A stretch of 64,000 nt of DNA from positions 3,472,001-3,536,000 of the forward strand of contig NZ_CP019450.1 of assembly GCF_001983995.1 (NCBI RefSeq). The letters are read 5' to 3'. Origin of the DNA: Halioglobus japonicus. Its GTDB lineage: Bacteria > Pseudomonadota > Gammaproteobacteria > Pseudomonadales > Halieaceae. Of the stretch, positions 16,410 through 25,047 are shown in pieces. How positions within the stretch are numbered: position 1 is the first letter of the stretch; every line of letters begins with the position of its first letter. Under the pieces are notes generated by a model. It worked only from the letters and a program-made list of their open reading frames with translations, ran no database searches and was not told where the DNA came from. The position numbers and the translations under genes were made by a program.

Positions 16410-17030
16410 ATGATCGACTATGTAGCCACCTTTGTTACCTTCTTCGCCGTTATCGACCCCATAGGCACTGTGCCGGTATTTATTGCCGTCACTGCCGGCA
16501 TGGAACAGCGCGACAGGGCAAAAGCGGCCATGCAGGCCATTCTGGTCGCCGCAGCAGTGCTGGTATTTTTCGTCACGGTAGGCGAGTTAATCCTGGTGGC
16601 AATCGGCATTCCTTTACCGGCATTCGAAATTGCGGGAGGCATCGTCTTATTCCTGTTTGCCCTGACCATGATTTTTGGCGACAGCAAACCCGATGAAGAA
16701 CTGAAAATGCTTGCCCCGAAACAGAACCACGCCATATTTCCTCTCGCTGTACCCTCCATCGCCAGCCCCGGCGCCATGCTCGCGGCGGTCATGCAAACTG
16801 AGAATGCGGTTTACAGCATCACCGACCAGATGCAGGTCGCACTGGTGATTTTCGCTGTATTGCTTGTCGCGCTGATTCTGATGCTGGGCTCCAATCTGAT
16901 TTCGCGCATAATCGGGCTCGCCGGTGCCAGCGTCGTGAGCCGGGTTATGGGGCTGATTCTCTCCGCCGTTGCGGTCACCAGCGTGTTATCAGGTATCGAC
17001 TCTTACTTCGGTCTCGGCCCTGCGGCCTAA
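16410..17030 (+). CDS. MarC family integral membrane protein
   Basis: 206 aa when started at ATG 16410 (MIDYVATFVTFFAVIDPIGT). The frame is open further upstream to 16317, but those 31 residues are soluble and unlike the family. It has six membrane segments and the conserved IDPIGTVPVF and AVPSIASPGAM motifs of MarC/UPF0056 proteins. MarC was once linked to multiple antibiotic resistance but its function is not established. The 240 bp before it hold no gene and no clear promoter. It begins the GC-rich core sequence after the island. Confidence 0.85.
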   Translation: MIDYVATFVTFFAVIDPIGTVPVFIAVTAGMEQRDRAKAAMQAILVAAAVLVFFVTVGELILVAIGIPLPAFEIAGGIVLFLFALTMIFGDSKPDEELKMLAPKQNHAIFPLAVPSIASPGAMLAAVMQTENAVYSITDQMQVALVIFAVLLVALILMLGSNLISRIIGLAGASVVSRVMGLILSAVAVTSVLSGIDSYFGLGPAA

Positions 17031-17086
17031 TGCAGGTTCGCATCACCCATTCATCAGGACATATCTAGCGGAAAAGAGAGAGCATC

Positions 17087-17431
17087 ATGAAAGTTCACTA
17101 TCTCGAAATCGGCACCCACGACATTGATGCGGTATGCCATGCCTGTGAGCTGTCCCAGAGAGTCAGCTTTAGTGCACCGGATGAACTGCTCGGCGGCGCC
17201 CGCACTGCCACACTGTCAGATGACTCGATCGTTGGAGTCCGCGGCCCTTTCAGGGAGACAGAGGCAACTTTGGTGCGCCCATACTGGCTGGTTGAAGACA
17301 TCGATGAGGCGATCGCCCATGTCGCCGCTGCCGGCGCCGGGATCGCCATGCCACCGATGACCGTGCCCGGGAAAGGCTCGTTTGCTATCTATATTCAAGG
17401 CGGCAATGACCACGGTTTGTGGCAACTCTAG
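17087..17431 (+). CDS. VOC superfamily (glyoxalase-like) protein
   Basis: A 114-aa single-domain protein with the beta-alpha-beta-beta-beta vicinal oxygen chelate pattern: YLEIGTHDIDAVCHAC at the start, then the second module beginning PYWLVEDIDEAIAHVAAAG. The ends resemble the small VOC proteins that dimerise around a metal. It could be a lyase, isomerase or binding protein; the metal ligands are not complete enough to say. It starts at ATG 17087 after GAGAG and is followed at 16 bp by the GFA gene, so the three genes 17087-18489 are probably one operon. Confidence 0.75.
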   Translation: MKVHYLEIGTHDIDAVCHACELSQRVSFSAPDELLGGARTATLSDDSIVGVRGPFRETEATLVRPYWLVEDIDEAIAHVAAAGAGIAMPPMTVPGKGSFAIYIQGGNDHGLWQL

Positions 17432-17447
17432 GAACAGAGGCAGGCGA

Positions 17448-17948
17448 ATGTATCACTACCAGGGCGAGTGTCGCTGCGGTTCAGCGACACTTGATCTGTC
17501 ATTGCCGAAACCGCTGAGCGAGTATTCGCCGCGCGCTTGTGACTGCAGCTTCTGCACCCGGCGAGGTGCTGCTTATCTTTCCGATCCAGCGGGGCAACTC
17601 ACAGTAACGTTCGCGGCTGAACCGCCACAAGTTCGGCAGGGGTCAGACCAGGCTGTTTTTCTGCTCTGCCCTAACTGTGAGCGCCTGATTTGTGGCGTCA
17701 TCGCCGATGGCGATGGCTACATTGGCGCCATTAACTGTCAGGCCAGCGCAATGTTTGACGTGACACTGCCATCCACGCCAGCATCGCCCCAGCAGCTGAG
17801 CGCAACCGAGACACTGACGCGCTGGCGCCAGGTGTGGTTTCCTGTAATGCTGAACCCGCCGTTAATGCTGGCCCAATCCGCTTACGAGCACCAGGCACCT
17901 ATTTCCGTAAATCCCACCACCAAGGTACGCTGTGACCGCGATGACTGA
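17448..17948 (+). CDS. GFA family (glutathione-dependent formaldehyde-activating-like) zinc protein
   Basis: 166 aa from ATG 17448. The GFA zinc-ribbon motif is clear: GECRCGSATLDL, then C-D-C-S-F-C-T-R-R and later LLCPNCERLICG. These cysteines bind zinc in Gfa and CENP-V-like proteins. Real formaldehyde-glutathione activation has been shown for few members, so the activity is not claimed. Even so, a formaldehyde link would fit the demethylation theme of the flanking clusters. It overlaps the start of the GNAT gene by 8-17 bp, showing translational coupling. Confidence 0.8.
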   Translation: MYHYQGECRCGSATLDLSLPKPLSEYSPRACDCSFCTRRGAAYLSDPAGQLTVTFAAEPPQVRQGSDQAVFLLCPNCERLICGVIADGDGYIGAINCQASAMFDVTLPSTPASPQQLSATETLTRWRQVWFPVMLNPPLMLAQSAYEHQAPISVNPTTKVRCDRDD

Positions 17949-18489
17949 GCTCAGGGAAGCAACCACTACCGATGCCGAAGCCATTGCAGGTTTTGCCGAG
18001 TACGCGTTCAGAGACGCATTTGCGTCATCCAACTCAATGGAGGATATGGACCTGTATTGTCGGAAAAGCTTTGGCAAAGATATTCAACAAAGCGAGATCG
18101 AGCACCCACATAGCAGCACGCTGCTGTATTTAGAGAATGGGAAAATCGCCGGCTACGCGTACTTACGTGTCGACACCCATCTCAACTGCATCGACGCAGC
18201 CAGCTCAATGGAAATTCAACGTCTGTATGTGCACAGCCAATGGCATGGTAGGGGCGTGGCGCAGGCGCTGATGGAGGCTTGTATTGAGCAGGCTGAATCG
18301 GCGGGTGCCGGGGTGCTTTGGCTCTGTGTGTGGGAAGAAAACCCGCGCGCGATTGCGTTCTACCGTAAGCACGGCTTTCACCCGGTTGGTGGTAATACGT
18401 TCATGCTCGGCACAGATCTGCAGCAGGATCTGGTTATGCTGCGACCGATAGGCCCAGGGGGCGAAAGCGCAACCACGTCGCCCGTTTAG
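17932..18489 (+). CDS. GNAT family N-acetyltransferase
   Basis: The 185-aa protein has the acetyl-CoA pyrophosphate-binding loop QWHGRGVAQALMEAC and the preceding beta strand MEIQRLYVHS, followed by WEENPRAIAFYRKHGFHPVG, a textbook GNAT core. GTG 17932 or ATG 17941 could start it; both lie within the end of the GFA gene. Its own end overlaps the end of the convergent FAD oxidoreductase at 18486 by 4 bp. Small-molecule or protein acetylation is expected; the substrate is unknown. Confidence 0.85.
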   Translation: MTAMTELREATTTDAEAIAGFAEYAFRDAFASSNSMEDMDLYCRKSFGKDIQQSEIEHPHSSTLLYLENGKIAGYAYLRVDTHLNCIDAASSMEIQRLYVHSQWHGRGVAQALMEACIEQAESAGAGVLWLCVWEENPRAIAFYRKHGFHPVGGNTFMLGTDLQQDLVMLRPIGPGGESATTSPV

Positions 18490-20069
18490 CGCGCTTTCAA
18501 AATCGCCTGCGCTGCATTACGACCTGGCAGCCCGCTGACGCCGCCACCAGGATGCGCACCAGAACCACAGAGATAAACCCCTTCCACGGGCATCTTGTAA
18601 GCTGCGTAGCCAGGAATCGGACGCAATGAATAGAACTGATCCAGGTGCAGTGCACCATGGAATATATCGCCGCCCACCATGTTCAGGTCACGCTCGATGT
18701 CCAGCGGTGTCTTGATCTGACGGCCCACCACAGACGCCCTGAAATTCGGCGCATACTGGTCGATCGTACCAATAATCTGGTCGGCCACCTCATCGCGAAC
18801 CTCATCCCAACTGCGACCGTCGGGCAGATGACGCTGAAAATGTTGACAGAACAGCGATGCCACATGGCCGCCCGCCGGCGCCAGTGAATCGTCCTGGGTG
18901 GAAGGCACCTGCATGGAAATGACCGGGCGCTTCGACCAGCCATCGTTCCTGGCATCAAAGTAGGCGTTCTGGATGTATTGCAGTGAGGGGCTTACTTCAA
19001 TAGCCCCCTTGAAGTGTTCCTCACCACGTCCGGCCATCGAGGTGAATTGCGGAAGCTCAGACAGCGCCACATTCATCCGGAATGTAGCAGAGTGACTGCG
19101 ATACCCCTGAATCCGCCGCTGGTCCGCCTCATCGAGAAGTTCCACGTCCAGAAGGCGTTGCAATAGCACCTGCGGGTGAACACTGGCGGCCACATGGCGC
19201 GCAGTAATGGTCCGGCCATCGGCAGTTTCGACACCGACGGCCCTGCCCTTTTCAACCACAATGCGATTCACCGGACACTCGGTTTCGATGGTCGCCCCGC
19301 GGCTGCGCGCAAACGAGGCCATCGCCTCGGTAATCGCCCCCATGCCTCCGCGGGCAATCCCCCAGGCGCCAGCCCGGCCCTTTACTTCGCCAAACGCGTG
19401 GTGCAGCAGTACGTAAGCCGTGCCGGCCTGGTAGGGCTCAGCAAAGTTGCCAATCACCCCTTCCAGCCCGAGCACCCCCTTAAGCGCCTCGCCTTCAAAC
19501 CACATGTCCAGGTAATCACCCAGGGAGCGGGTCATCAGTTCCGCGAGTACCGCCTGATGACGACCATCAAGTTTACGCATCACGTTGCCGGCTTTGAGGA
19601 GGCCGACCAGGTCACCCCAGCCGCCACCGACATTGGGCGGAGCCTGGGTGGCCAGCGCACGCAGGGCAATCGCCACTTCGGCGATCTCTGCGTCGAAGGC
19701 ATCAATGCGATCGGCATCACGCCGGGAAAAACGGGCAATCTCGCGACGCGCCTGCTCGCCGTCGCGAGTCATGAGCAAGTGATCATTATCCAGCAGGCTG
19801 AGTGTGCCGGCAGGACGCTCCATGATCTCCAATCCGTGTTGCTCCAACTGCAGGTCAGCGATCACCTGGGGATGTAGCAGACTGACCGAGTAAGAATATA
19901 CCGAGTTGCGAAAGCCGGGGTGGAACTCTTCGGTCACCGCGGCCCCGCCTATTTTGGAGCGGGCCTCCAGTACCGTTACCTTAAGTCCCTTGCGGGCGAG
20001 ATAACCGGCGCAGGTCAGGCCGTTGTGCCCGCCCCCGACAATAACAACATCGACGTCTGGTGTACTCAC
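18486..20069 (-). CDS. Phytoene-dehydrogenase-like (PYROXD2-type) FAD oxidoreductase
   Basis: The second of four paralogues, 527 aa. It has the N-terminal VVIVGGGHNGLTCAGYLARK FAD motif, IGGAAVTEEFHPGFRNS close to the 3486 protein's version, the mid-protein GRAGAWGIARGGMGAITEAM also shared with it, and the C-terminal LCGSGAHPGGGVSGLPG. It is probably a cytoplasmic flavoenzyme acting on an unknown, perhaps hydrophobic, substrate. It is divergent from the cupin gene at 20228; no CCTATACG motif was seen in the 158 bp between, unlike the other FAD-enzyme promoters. Confidence 0.82.
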   Translation of the reverse strand: MSTPDVDVVIVGGGHNGLTCAGYLARKGLKVTVLEARSKIGGAAVTEEFHPGFRNSVYSYSVSLLHPQVIADLQLEQHGLEIMERPAGTLSLLDNDHLLMTRDGEQARREIARFSRRDADRIDAFDAEIAEVAIALRALATQAPPNVGGGWGDLVGLLKAGNVMRKLDGRHQAVLAELMTRSLGDYLDMWFEGEALKGVLGLEGVIGNFAEPYQAGTAYVLLHHAFGEVKGRAGAWGIARGGMGAITEAMASFARSRGATIETECPVNRIVVEKGRAVGVETADGRTITARHVAASVHPQVLLQRLLDVELLDEADQRRIQGYRSHSATFRMNVALSELPQFTSMAGRGEEHFKGAIEVSPSLQYIQNAYFDARNDGWSKRPVISMQVPSTQDDSLAPAGGHVASLFCQHFQRHLPDGRSWDEVRDEVADQIIGTIDQYAPNFRASVVGRQIKTPLDIERDLNMVGGDIFHGALHLDQFYSLRPIPGYAAYKMPVEGVYLCGSGAHPGGGVSGLPGRNAAQAILKAR

Positions 20070-20227
20070 TGATCCCTGCCCCCTGCGCTTAAAAAACCAG
20101 TATACCCGCGACGACGCTGACGGCCTCCGTGCCGACCGGCTAGGAAGATCACAGCTCGGGCCTGTGATTCACTCGCTACACACTTGCACGCAGTGTCGTC
20201 ATATAGAACCAACGGGAGATCTTACTC

Positions 20228-20590
20228 ATGCCAGAAATCAGCGTACAACATCAATGTGCCTCTCTCACCGGACTCGTCGAAGTAGACAGCTTCGGTGACC
20301 CGGTAGGCCCCCTGCCCCTGCAGACCGATGCCGGCTTTTTCAACGGTGAATTTGAAGGCGCCAAAATGGTGACAGGCACCTGGGAATGTGAGGTGGGCAC
20401 TCTGCAGCTGGACCTGGATCTGGTGGAATTCTGCCACCTGCTGGAAGGCCACTGGCGCCTCACCTCGGAATCCGGCCAGGTCACCGACATCAAGGCCGGC
20501 GACAGCTGGGTCTTTCCCCGGGGCTGGAAAGGCACCGCCGAGGTCATCGAGAAGGTGCGCAAGGTGTACATGATGCTGTACACCGAATAA
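20228..20590 (+). CDS. Cupin domain protein
   Basis: 120 aa, a single cupin barrel: VEFCHLLEGHWRLTSESG corresponds to the first cupin motif and DIKAGDSWVFPRGWKGTAEV to the second. This style (Cupin_3, as in EutQ/ureidoglycine aminohydrolase relatives) often lacks a full metal triad. It converges with the sulfatase, with 5 bp between the stop codons. It may bind or process a small nitrogen compound; that is a guess from context. Confidence 0.75.
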   Translation: MPEISVQHQCASLTGLVEVDSFGDPVGPLPLQTDAGFFNGEFEGAKMVTGTWECEVGTLQLDLDLVEFCHLLEGHWRLTSESGQVTDIKAGDSWVFPRGWKGTAEVIEKVRKVYMMLYTE

Positions 20591-20595
20591 CTCCC

Positions 20596-22002
20596 TCAGG
20601 GATCAGGCGTGCCGGCGTCCTTTTCAAGTGACGCCTGGTGCGCTTCCACCGTCTCCCACAGGGGCCCATCCACCCAGGTATCATCCAGGTAGAACTTCTC
20701 CGGCTCCTCTTCTTTCGGATCCACAATCAGGTTGTAGTACGAGGGATATGCCATGTTCATAATTGCATAGCTGTCCTCGTCGATTTCCTTGATCAGCATC
20801 TTCCAGTTACGCCACTTGGCGCCAAAGAGTTCGTTGCCAATGTAGATAACCATTGATTCCCGGGCCGATTTGGGCGCGCTGCCCTTGAAGAAATCTGACT
20901 GGTCAACACCGTCCAGCATGCGATCATCGGGCAGTTCGCCACCTGCGAAGTTCGCAAGGGTGGGAAACACGTCGATTATGTGCACAATGTCGTTGGATAC
21001 CTGACCGGCGGGAATGACTCCGGGATAGCGGATCAGAAACGGCACTCGCAGCGATCCTTCATAGGGTGAAAACATTGTGCCGCGCCAGGGGCCGGTAAAA
21101 CCGAAGGAACGTTTAATGCCCTCGCGGCCGTTATCAGCAGAAAAGATCACAATGGTGTTCTCAGCCACGCCCAATTTTTCCAGCGTCGCCAACACATCGC
21201 CTACATATGTGTCCGTCTGTGCAAGCACATCGGCGAAGCTGCCATTGCCGGTTTTACCCTTGAAATCAGGATGCGCATCCACCGGCTCATGGGTTTGTGT
21301 ATAAGGCAGATAGGCGAAAAACGGCTTGCCCGCCTTGGCCTCTCGCTCGATAAAATCAATAGCCCGATCGGTAATCTCCCGATCAATGGTGGCGCGCTTG
21401 GCGCGGCCATACAGTTCGTGTTTCTTCGGCGTCTCACCGCGCTTGGCGGTCATCACCCGGGTCAGCTCTACGCCGGCATCGGCCTGGAAACTGTCGCTGT
21501 CGGGCCAGAATGCCTGGTCGGAGGAGTTGGGAATACCGTACCACTCGTCAAACCCCTGATCAGTGGGGTATCGATTCTTGCCTGTACCCAGATGCCACTT
21601 GCCAAACATCCCGGTGCTGTAACCGGCCTCGGACAGCATTTCCGCCAGGGTGACCTCCCAGGGCGTAATGCCATACCAAATGCCGCGCGGTTCACCTTCA
21701 GCACGCAGCCGGGTCCGAATGCCGTAACGCCCCGTCATCAAGGCCGCGCGCGAGGGTGTGCACTCCGCCTCCACGTTAAAGTTGGTCAGCTGAAAACCCT
21801 GATGGGCAATGCTGTCGATATTCGGCGTAGGGGCGCCGCGCAACGCGCCTCCACCATACACCCCAACCTCGCCATAGCCGAAGTTGTCCATCAGCAGCAG
21901 CACGATATTGGGTTTGGCGGCACTACCGGGTGCTGCACCCGCGAAGGTACAGCACAAACCCAGGCAAACCCCGGTCAACATGTTCACTAGCGTCTTATTC
22001 AC
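20596..22002 (-). CDS. Exported sulfatase (arylsulfatase-like)
   Basis: The 468-aa protein has a signal peptide (about residues 1-24) and a sulfatase core: metal-binding LLLMDNFGYGEVG (Asp39), the CTPSRAALMTGR signature (Cys81, to be converted to formylglycine), HLGTGKNRYPTDQGFDEW and FSADNGREG. It is expected to hydrolyse sulfate esters in the periplasm after maturation by a formylglycine-generating enzyme that is not in this window. It follows the PuuB-like gene immediately (1 bp between stop and start), so the two are co-transcribed. That would place a sulfated or sulfate-blocked amine among possible substrates. The position next to the DN metal site, usually DD, is slightly unusual. Confidence 0.88.
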   Translation of the reverse strand: MNKTLVNMLTGVCLGLCCTFAGAAPGSAAKPNIVLLLMDNFGYGEVGVYGGGALRGAPTPNIDSIAHQGFQLTNFNVEAECTPSRAALMTGRYGIRTRLRAEGEPRGIWYGITPWEVTLAEMLSEAGYSTGMFGKWHLGTGKNRYPTDQGFDEWYGIPNSSDQAFWPDSDSFQADAGVELTRVMTAKRGETPKKHELYGRAKRATIDREITDRAIDFIEREAKAGKPFFAYLPYTQTHEPVDAHPDFKGKTGNGSFADVLAQTDTYVGDVLATLEKLGVAENTIVIFSADNGREGIKRSFGFTGPWRGTMFSPYEGSLRVPFLIRYPGVIPAGQVSNDIVHIIDVFPTLANFAGGELPDDRMLDGVDQSDFFKGSAPKSARESMVIYIGNELFGAKWRNWKMLIKEIDEDSYAIMNMAYPSYYNLIVDPKEEEPEKFYLDDTWVDGPLWETVEAHQASLEKDAGTPDP

Positions 22003-22003
22003 G

Positions 22004-23304
22004 TTAAAGCACGTCCTTTACTTTGAAGTACGCCATGCCCACTGCGAGCGCGGGGCGCCGCAGGTATTTACCGCCAGGGAAGGGCCAGTGGGGAATGCGG
22101 GAAAATATATCAAAGTCGTCGGGCTTGCCGTCGATCATGTCCGCGGTAATTTTCGCCATCATGTGGGTGGGCGCCACGCCGTGTCCGGAGTAAGCCTGTA
22201 TATAGGCGATGTTGTCCGCCAGTCGCCCCAATTGCGGCATGCGATTCAGGCCGATACCCATCTGGCCACTCCAGCCGTAATCGATGGGAATGCCGGTCAG
22301 CTCCGGGAAGACCTTTTCCATCTTGCGACGGATGGTCCCTTCCAGGTCCTTGGGTTCCAGCCCGGTGTAATTAGACAAGCCACCAAACAGCATCCGCCGG
22401 TCAGCGGAGAGGCGAAAATAGTCGAGCGCCGTGCGCGGATCGCACACTGCCACATTACCCGGCATAAGCTGCTGGGCCATACTCTCCGGCAATGGTGCCG
22501 TAGCGACCACTGAGCTGTTGGAGGGCAACACGCGGGTCGCCAGTTTGGGAATCAGGCCGCCCATATACGCATTGCCCGCCAGCACCACCTTCTTGGCCAA
22601 CACGCTGCCCTCATCCGTGCGCACCCTAACCCGCTGGCCCTGCACAATTTCCTGAACCCGTGACTGCTCAAATATTCTGGCACCGCCGCGTTCTGCAGCG
22701 CGGGCCTCGCCAATACACAGGTTGAGCGGATGCACATGCCCATTGGCGGTATTCATCAAACCACCGAGATAGGCATCACTGTTGACGTACTCCTTGAGTT
22801 CATCGCGATCAAGCAAACGGTACTCATGAGGATTGCCAATCTCTTTTTCGAAATCGCGCCACTCGGCAAATTGTTTGAGGTGCCGGGGCTTCAGCGCGAC
22901 ATCGCAGTAACCCCAGGTGAGGTCACAATCAATGCCATACTTCTCCACACGCTCGCGAATAATATCCCGGGCCGCAATGCCCATACGGTAGATCGCCTTG
23001 ACGCCAGCGGCTCCGATCTGTTTTTCAAAACGCTCCGGATCGTGGCCGATGCCACCAATCACCTGACCGCCGTTGCGACCGCTTGCGCCCCAGCTGATGC
23101 GGTTGGCTTCGAGTAACACCACATCGTAGCCTTTCTCTACCAACTCCACCGCGGTGTTTACCCCGGTAAAGCCCCCCCCACCACCACGACATCGGCCTCG
23201 ATGTCGTTCTCCAGGCGTGGGTAGGCCGTTTGCCAGTTGGCAGATGCTGCGTAATAAGAGCCCGTGTGCTCACGGGTTTCAGCGGTTTTTTTGAGTCCGA
23301 ACAT
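22004..23304 (-). pseudogene. PuuB-like FAD-dependent amine oxidase, interrupted by a -1 frameshift in a G run
   Basis: The protein starts at ATG 23304 after a strong AGGAGGA site and reads MFGLKKTAETREHTGSYYAA, like gamma-glutamylputrescine oxidoreductases. At the FAD motif the frame breaks: the minus-strand run of eight G (23172-23179) should be nine to read VVVVGGGFTGVNTAVEL. The rest (from 23149) continues intact for 381 aa with NRISWGASGRNGGQ and a C-terminal AYSGHGVAPTHMMAK. Joined, the enzyme would be about 432 aa, the normal length. It is divergent from the glutamine-synthetase-like gene, as expected for a Puu-like pair. The cause may be a real mutation, phase variation or a homopolymer sequencing error. 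Confidence 0.8.
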
Positions 23305-23643
23305 GACCTGTTCCTCCTGCTATCAATGTCTGCCCGCTACACGCGAGCGCACTTGTCTGATTCAGCAGATCGAGGCGGGGTCTTCGTCTTCGCCCTGAAA
23401 GATATTTTGCCAGGCCGCAGGTGTGCAGACCCAGTGACTCCAGGCAACAAAGGGGGGGTAATGTCTGCGCGATTTTTCATTCGTGCACCGTTACTAACTG
23501 GTTACTATTGAGCAACAGCCGCACAGCCAAGTCAATTCTATCGGCTTGCTCCAGCCCTATACGTCAGGTAGACGGGCGCGTAGCGAGAGGATTATCTACG
23601 CTGTTGATAAAAGTAGGATATAGGCAAGGAGCCTTTTATCATC
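23305..23643. other. Divergent promoter region between PuuB-like and glutamine-synthetase-like genes
   Basis: 339 bp with no gene. It has the AGGAGGA ribosome-binding site of the PuuB-like gene near 23312-23318 and a direct repeat GTTACTA at 23490 and 23501 (11-bp period). The CCTATACG motif lies at 23556-23571, and AAGGAG before the glutamine-synthetase start is at about 23627-23632. Confidence 0.5.
23556..23571 (+). promoter_or_regulatory. CCTATACG-type motif, copy 4
   Basis: CCTATACGTCAGGTAG, the clearest copy: it has both the CCTATACGTCAGG core of the 3413-3425 copy and the AGGTAG tail of the 30163 copy. It lies 73 bp upstream of the glutamine-synthetase-like start. Confidence 0.5.
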
Positions 23644-25029
23644 ATGAATAACAAGACGGCGACAGAAGTCGATACGTTTCTGGAGCAGCATCCGGACATT
23701 CAGATGCTGGAACTGCTCATGCCTGACATTAACGGCATTCTTCGCTGTAAGCGCATTCACCGACGCGAGTTCGATCTGCTCTTCGACAACAAATTCAAAG
23801 CTCCACTGAGCGTACCGCTGCTGGGCATGAGTGGTGATCTGTACGACGAAGGCCTGGACCACTCCTTGCTGGCCGGTGACCCCGATCAGCTGCTCCTGCC
23901 CATTCCCGGCACCCTCGCTCGAATTCCCTGGCTTGCGTCATCCACGGCGCAGGTACTCACGCGTTTTGTCGATATGCAGATGCAGCCCTCATGGCCCGAT
24001 CCACGCAACGTACTGATGCGGGTACTCGAAAGGTACCGGGAAGCCGGCCTGCGTCCGGTCGTGGCCACTGAGCTGGAGTTTTACCTGTTGGCCCCTGGCA
24101 CAGAAGGTAGTCCGCAACCGTTGAAGGGCAATATCCCTGGCACTGGACGCGTACAACAGGGTATTCAATATTGCATGGCTGACGATCTGATCGACTGCGA
24201 CGCCTTTCTCGACGATGTGCGCAAGGCCTGTGACCTGCAGAACGTGCCCCTGACGGCAATCCATTCCGAATTTGCCTCCGGCCAATGGGAAATCAATACC
24301 CATCATACTGAAGACCCGCTCGAGGCTTGTGATCACGGCATGTTGCTCAAGCGCATTGTTAAAGGTGTAGCCCGCAAGCACGGCATGGGGGCGACCTTCA
24401 TGGCCAAGCCCTTTGCCGATATCGCCGGCAATGGGCTGCATATTCACGCCAGCATTTACGACGCCGACGGCAACAATATTTTTGCCTGCGACGCAGGCGG
24501 TCCGCCCGAGCATTACAGCGACACATTGCGCCATGCCATTGGTGGCCTGGCAGACACCATGGACGAGGCCATGGCCATATTCGCCCCCAATGCCAACTCG
24601 TATCGTCGCTTCAAGCCAGGCGCTTTCGCGCCATCCTCACCGACCTGGGGCTATAACCATCGCGAAGTTGCCCTGCGCATCCCTGTGTCGTCTGAACATA
24701 ACCGGCGGGTGGAACATCGTGTAGCTGGCGCAGATGCAAACACCTACCTGGTCACCGCCGCGGTACTGGCAGGTATGCTCCACGGTATTACCCATCAGTC
24801 TGATCCCGGCGAACCGGTACCGGTAGATGCCGACCTATCCGAGGCAGAAGTCACTCTACCCCGGCGCTGGGATGCAGCTCTGGAGTATTTTCGTAAAGGG
24901 AGTATCTTGAAAGACTATCTGGGTGCTACTTACTGCTCTACCTTCGCCGCGCTGCGTCAGGGTGAGAGTGACGACTACAATGGCCAGGTTCCCGACCTGG
25001 ACTATGAGTGGTATCTCAGAGCGCTGTAA
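23644..25029 (+). CDS. Glutamine synthetase family protein (gamma-glutamylpolyamine synthetase-like)
   Basis: The 461-aa protein has the GS beta-grasp N-terminal part (MPDINGILRCKRI) and the catalytic domain with TELEFYLL, EFASGQWEINTHHTEDPLEA, GNGLHIHAS and the arginine-rich RRVEHRVAGADANTYL. Family members of this PuuA/GlnA3 type join glutamate to the amino group of putrescine, ethanolamine or similar amines using ATP. The opposite PuuB-like oxidase and the PuuC-like aldehyde dehydrogenase (7028) support such a gamma-glutamylated amine route. The adenylylation-site region of true GlnA is not evident. Start at ATG 23644 after AAGGAG. Confidence 0.85.
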   Translation: MNNKTATEVDTFLEQHPDIQMLELLMPDINGILRCKRIHRREFDLLFDNKFKAPLSVPLLGMSGDLYDEGLDHSLLAGDPDQLLLPIPGTLARIPWLASSTAQVLTRFVDMQMQPSWPDPRNVLMRVLERYREAGLRPVVATELEFYLLAPGTEGSPQPLKGNIPGTGRVQQGIQYCMADDLIDCDAFLDDVRKACDLQNVPLTAIHSEFASGQWEINTHHTEDPLEACDHGMLLKRIVKGVARKHGMGATFMAKPFADIAGNGLHIHASIYDADGNNIFACDAGGPPEHYSDTLRHAIGGLADTMDEAMAIFAPNANSYRRFKPGAFAPSSPTWGYNHREVALRIPVSSEHNRRVEHRVAGADANTYLVTAAVLAGMLHGITHQSDPGEPVPVDADLSEAEVTLPRRWDAALEYFRKGSILKDYLGATYCSTFAALRQGESDDYNGQVPDLDYEWYLRAL

Positions 25030-25047
25030 ATAGCGCTGCCGGCCAGA

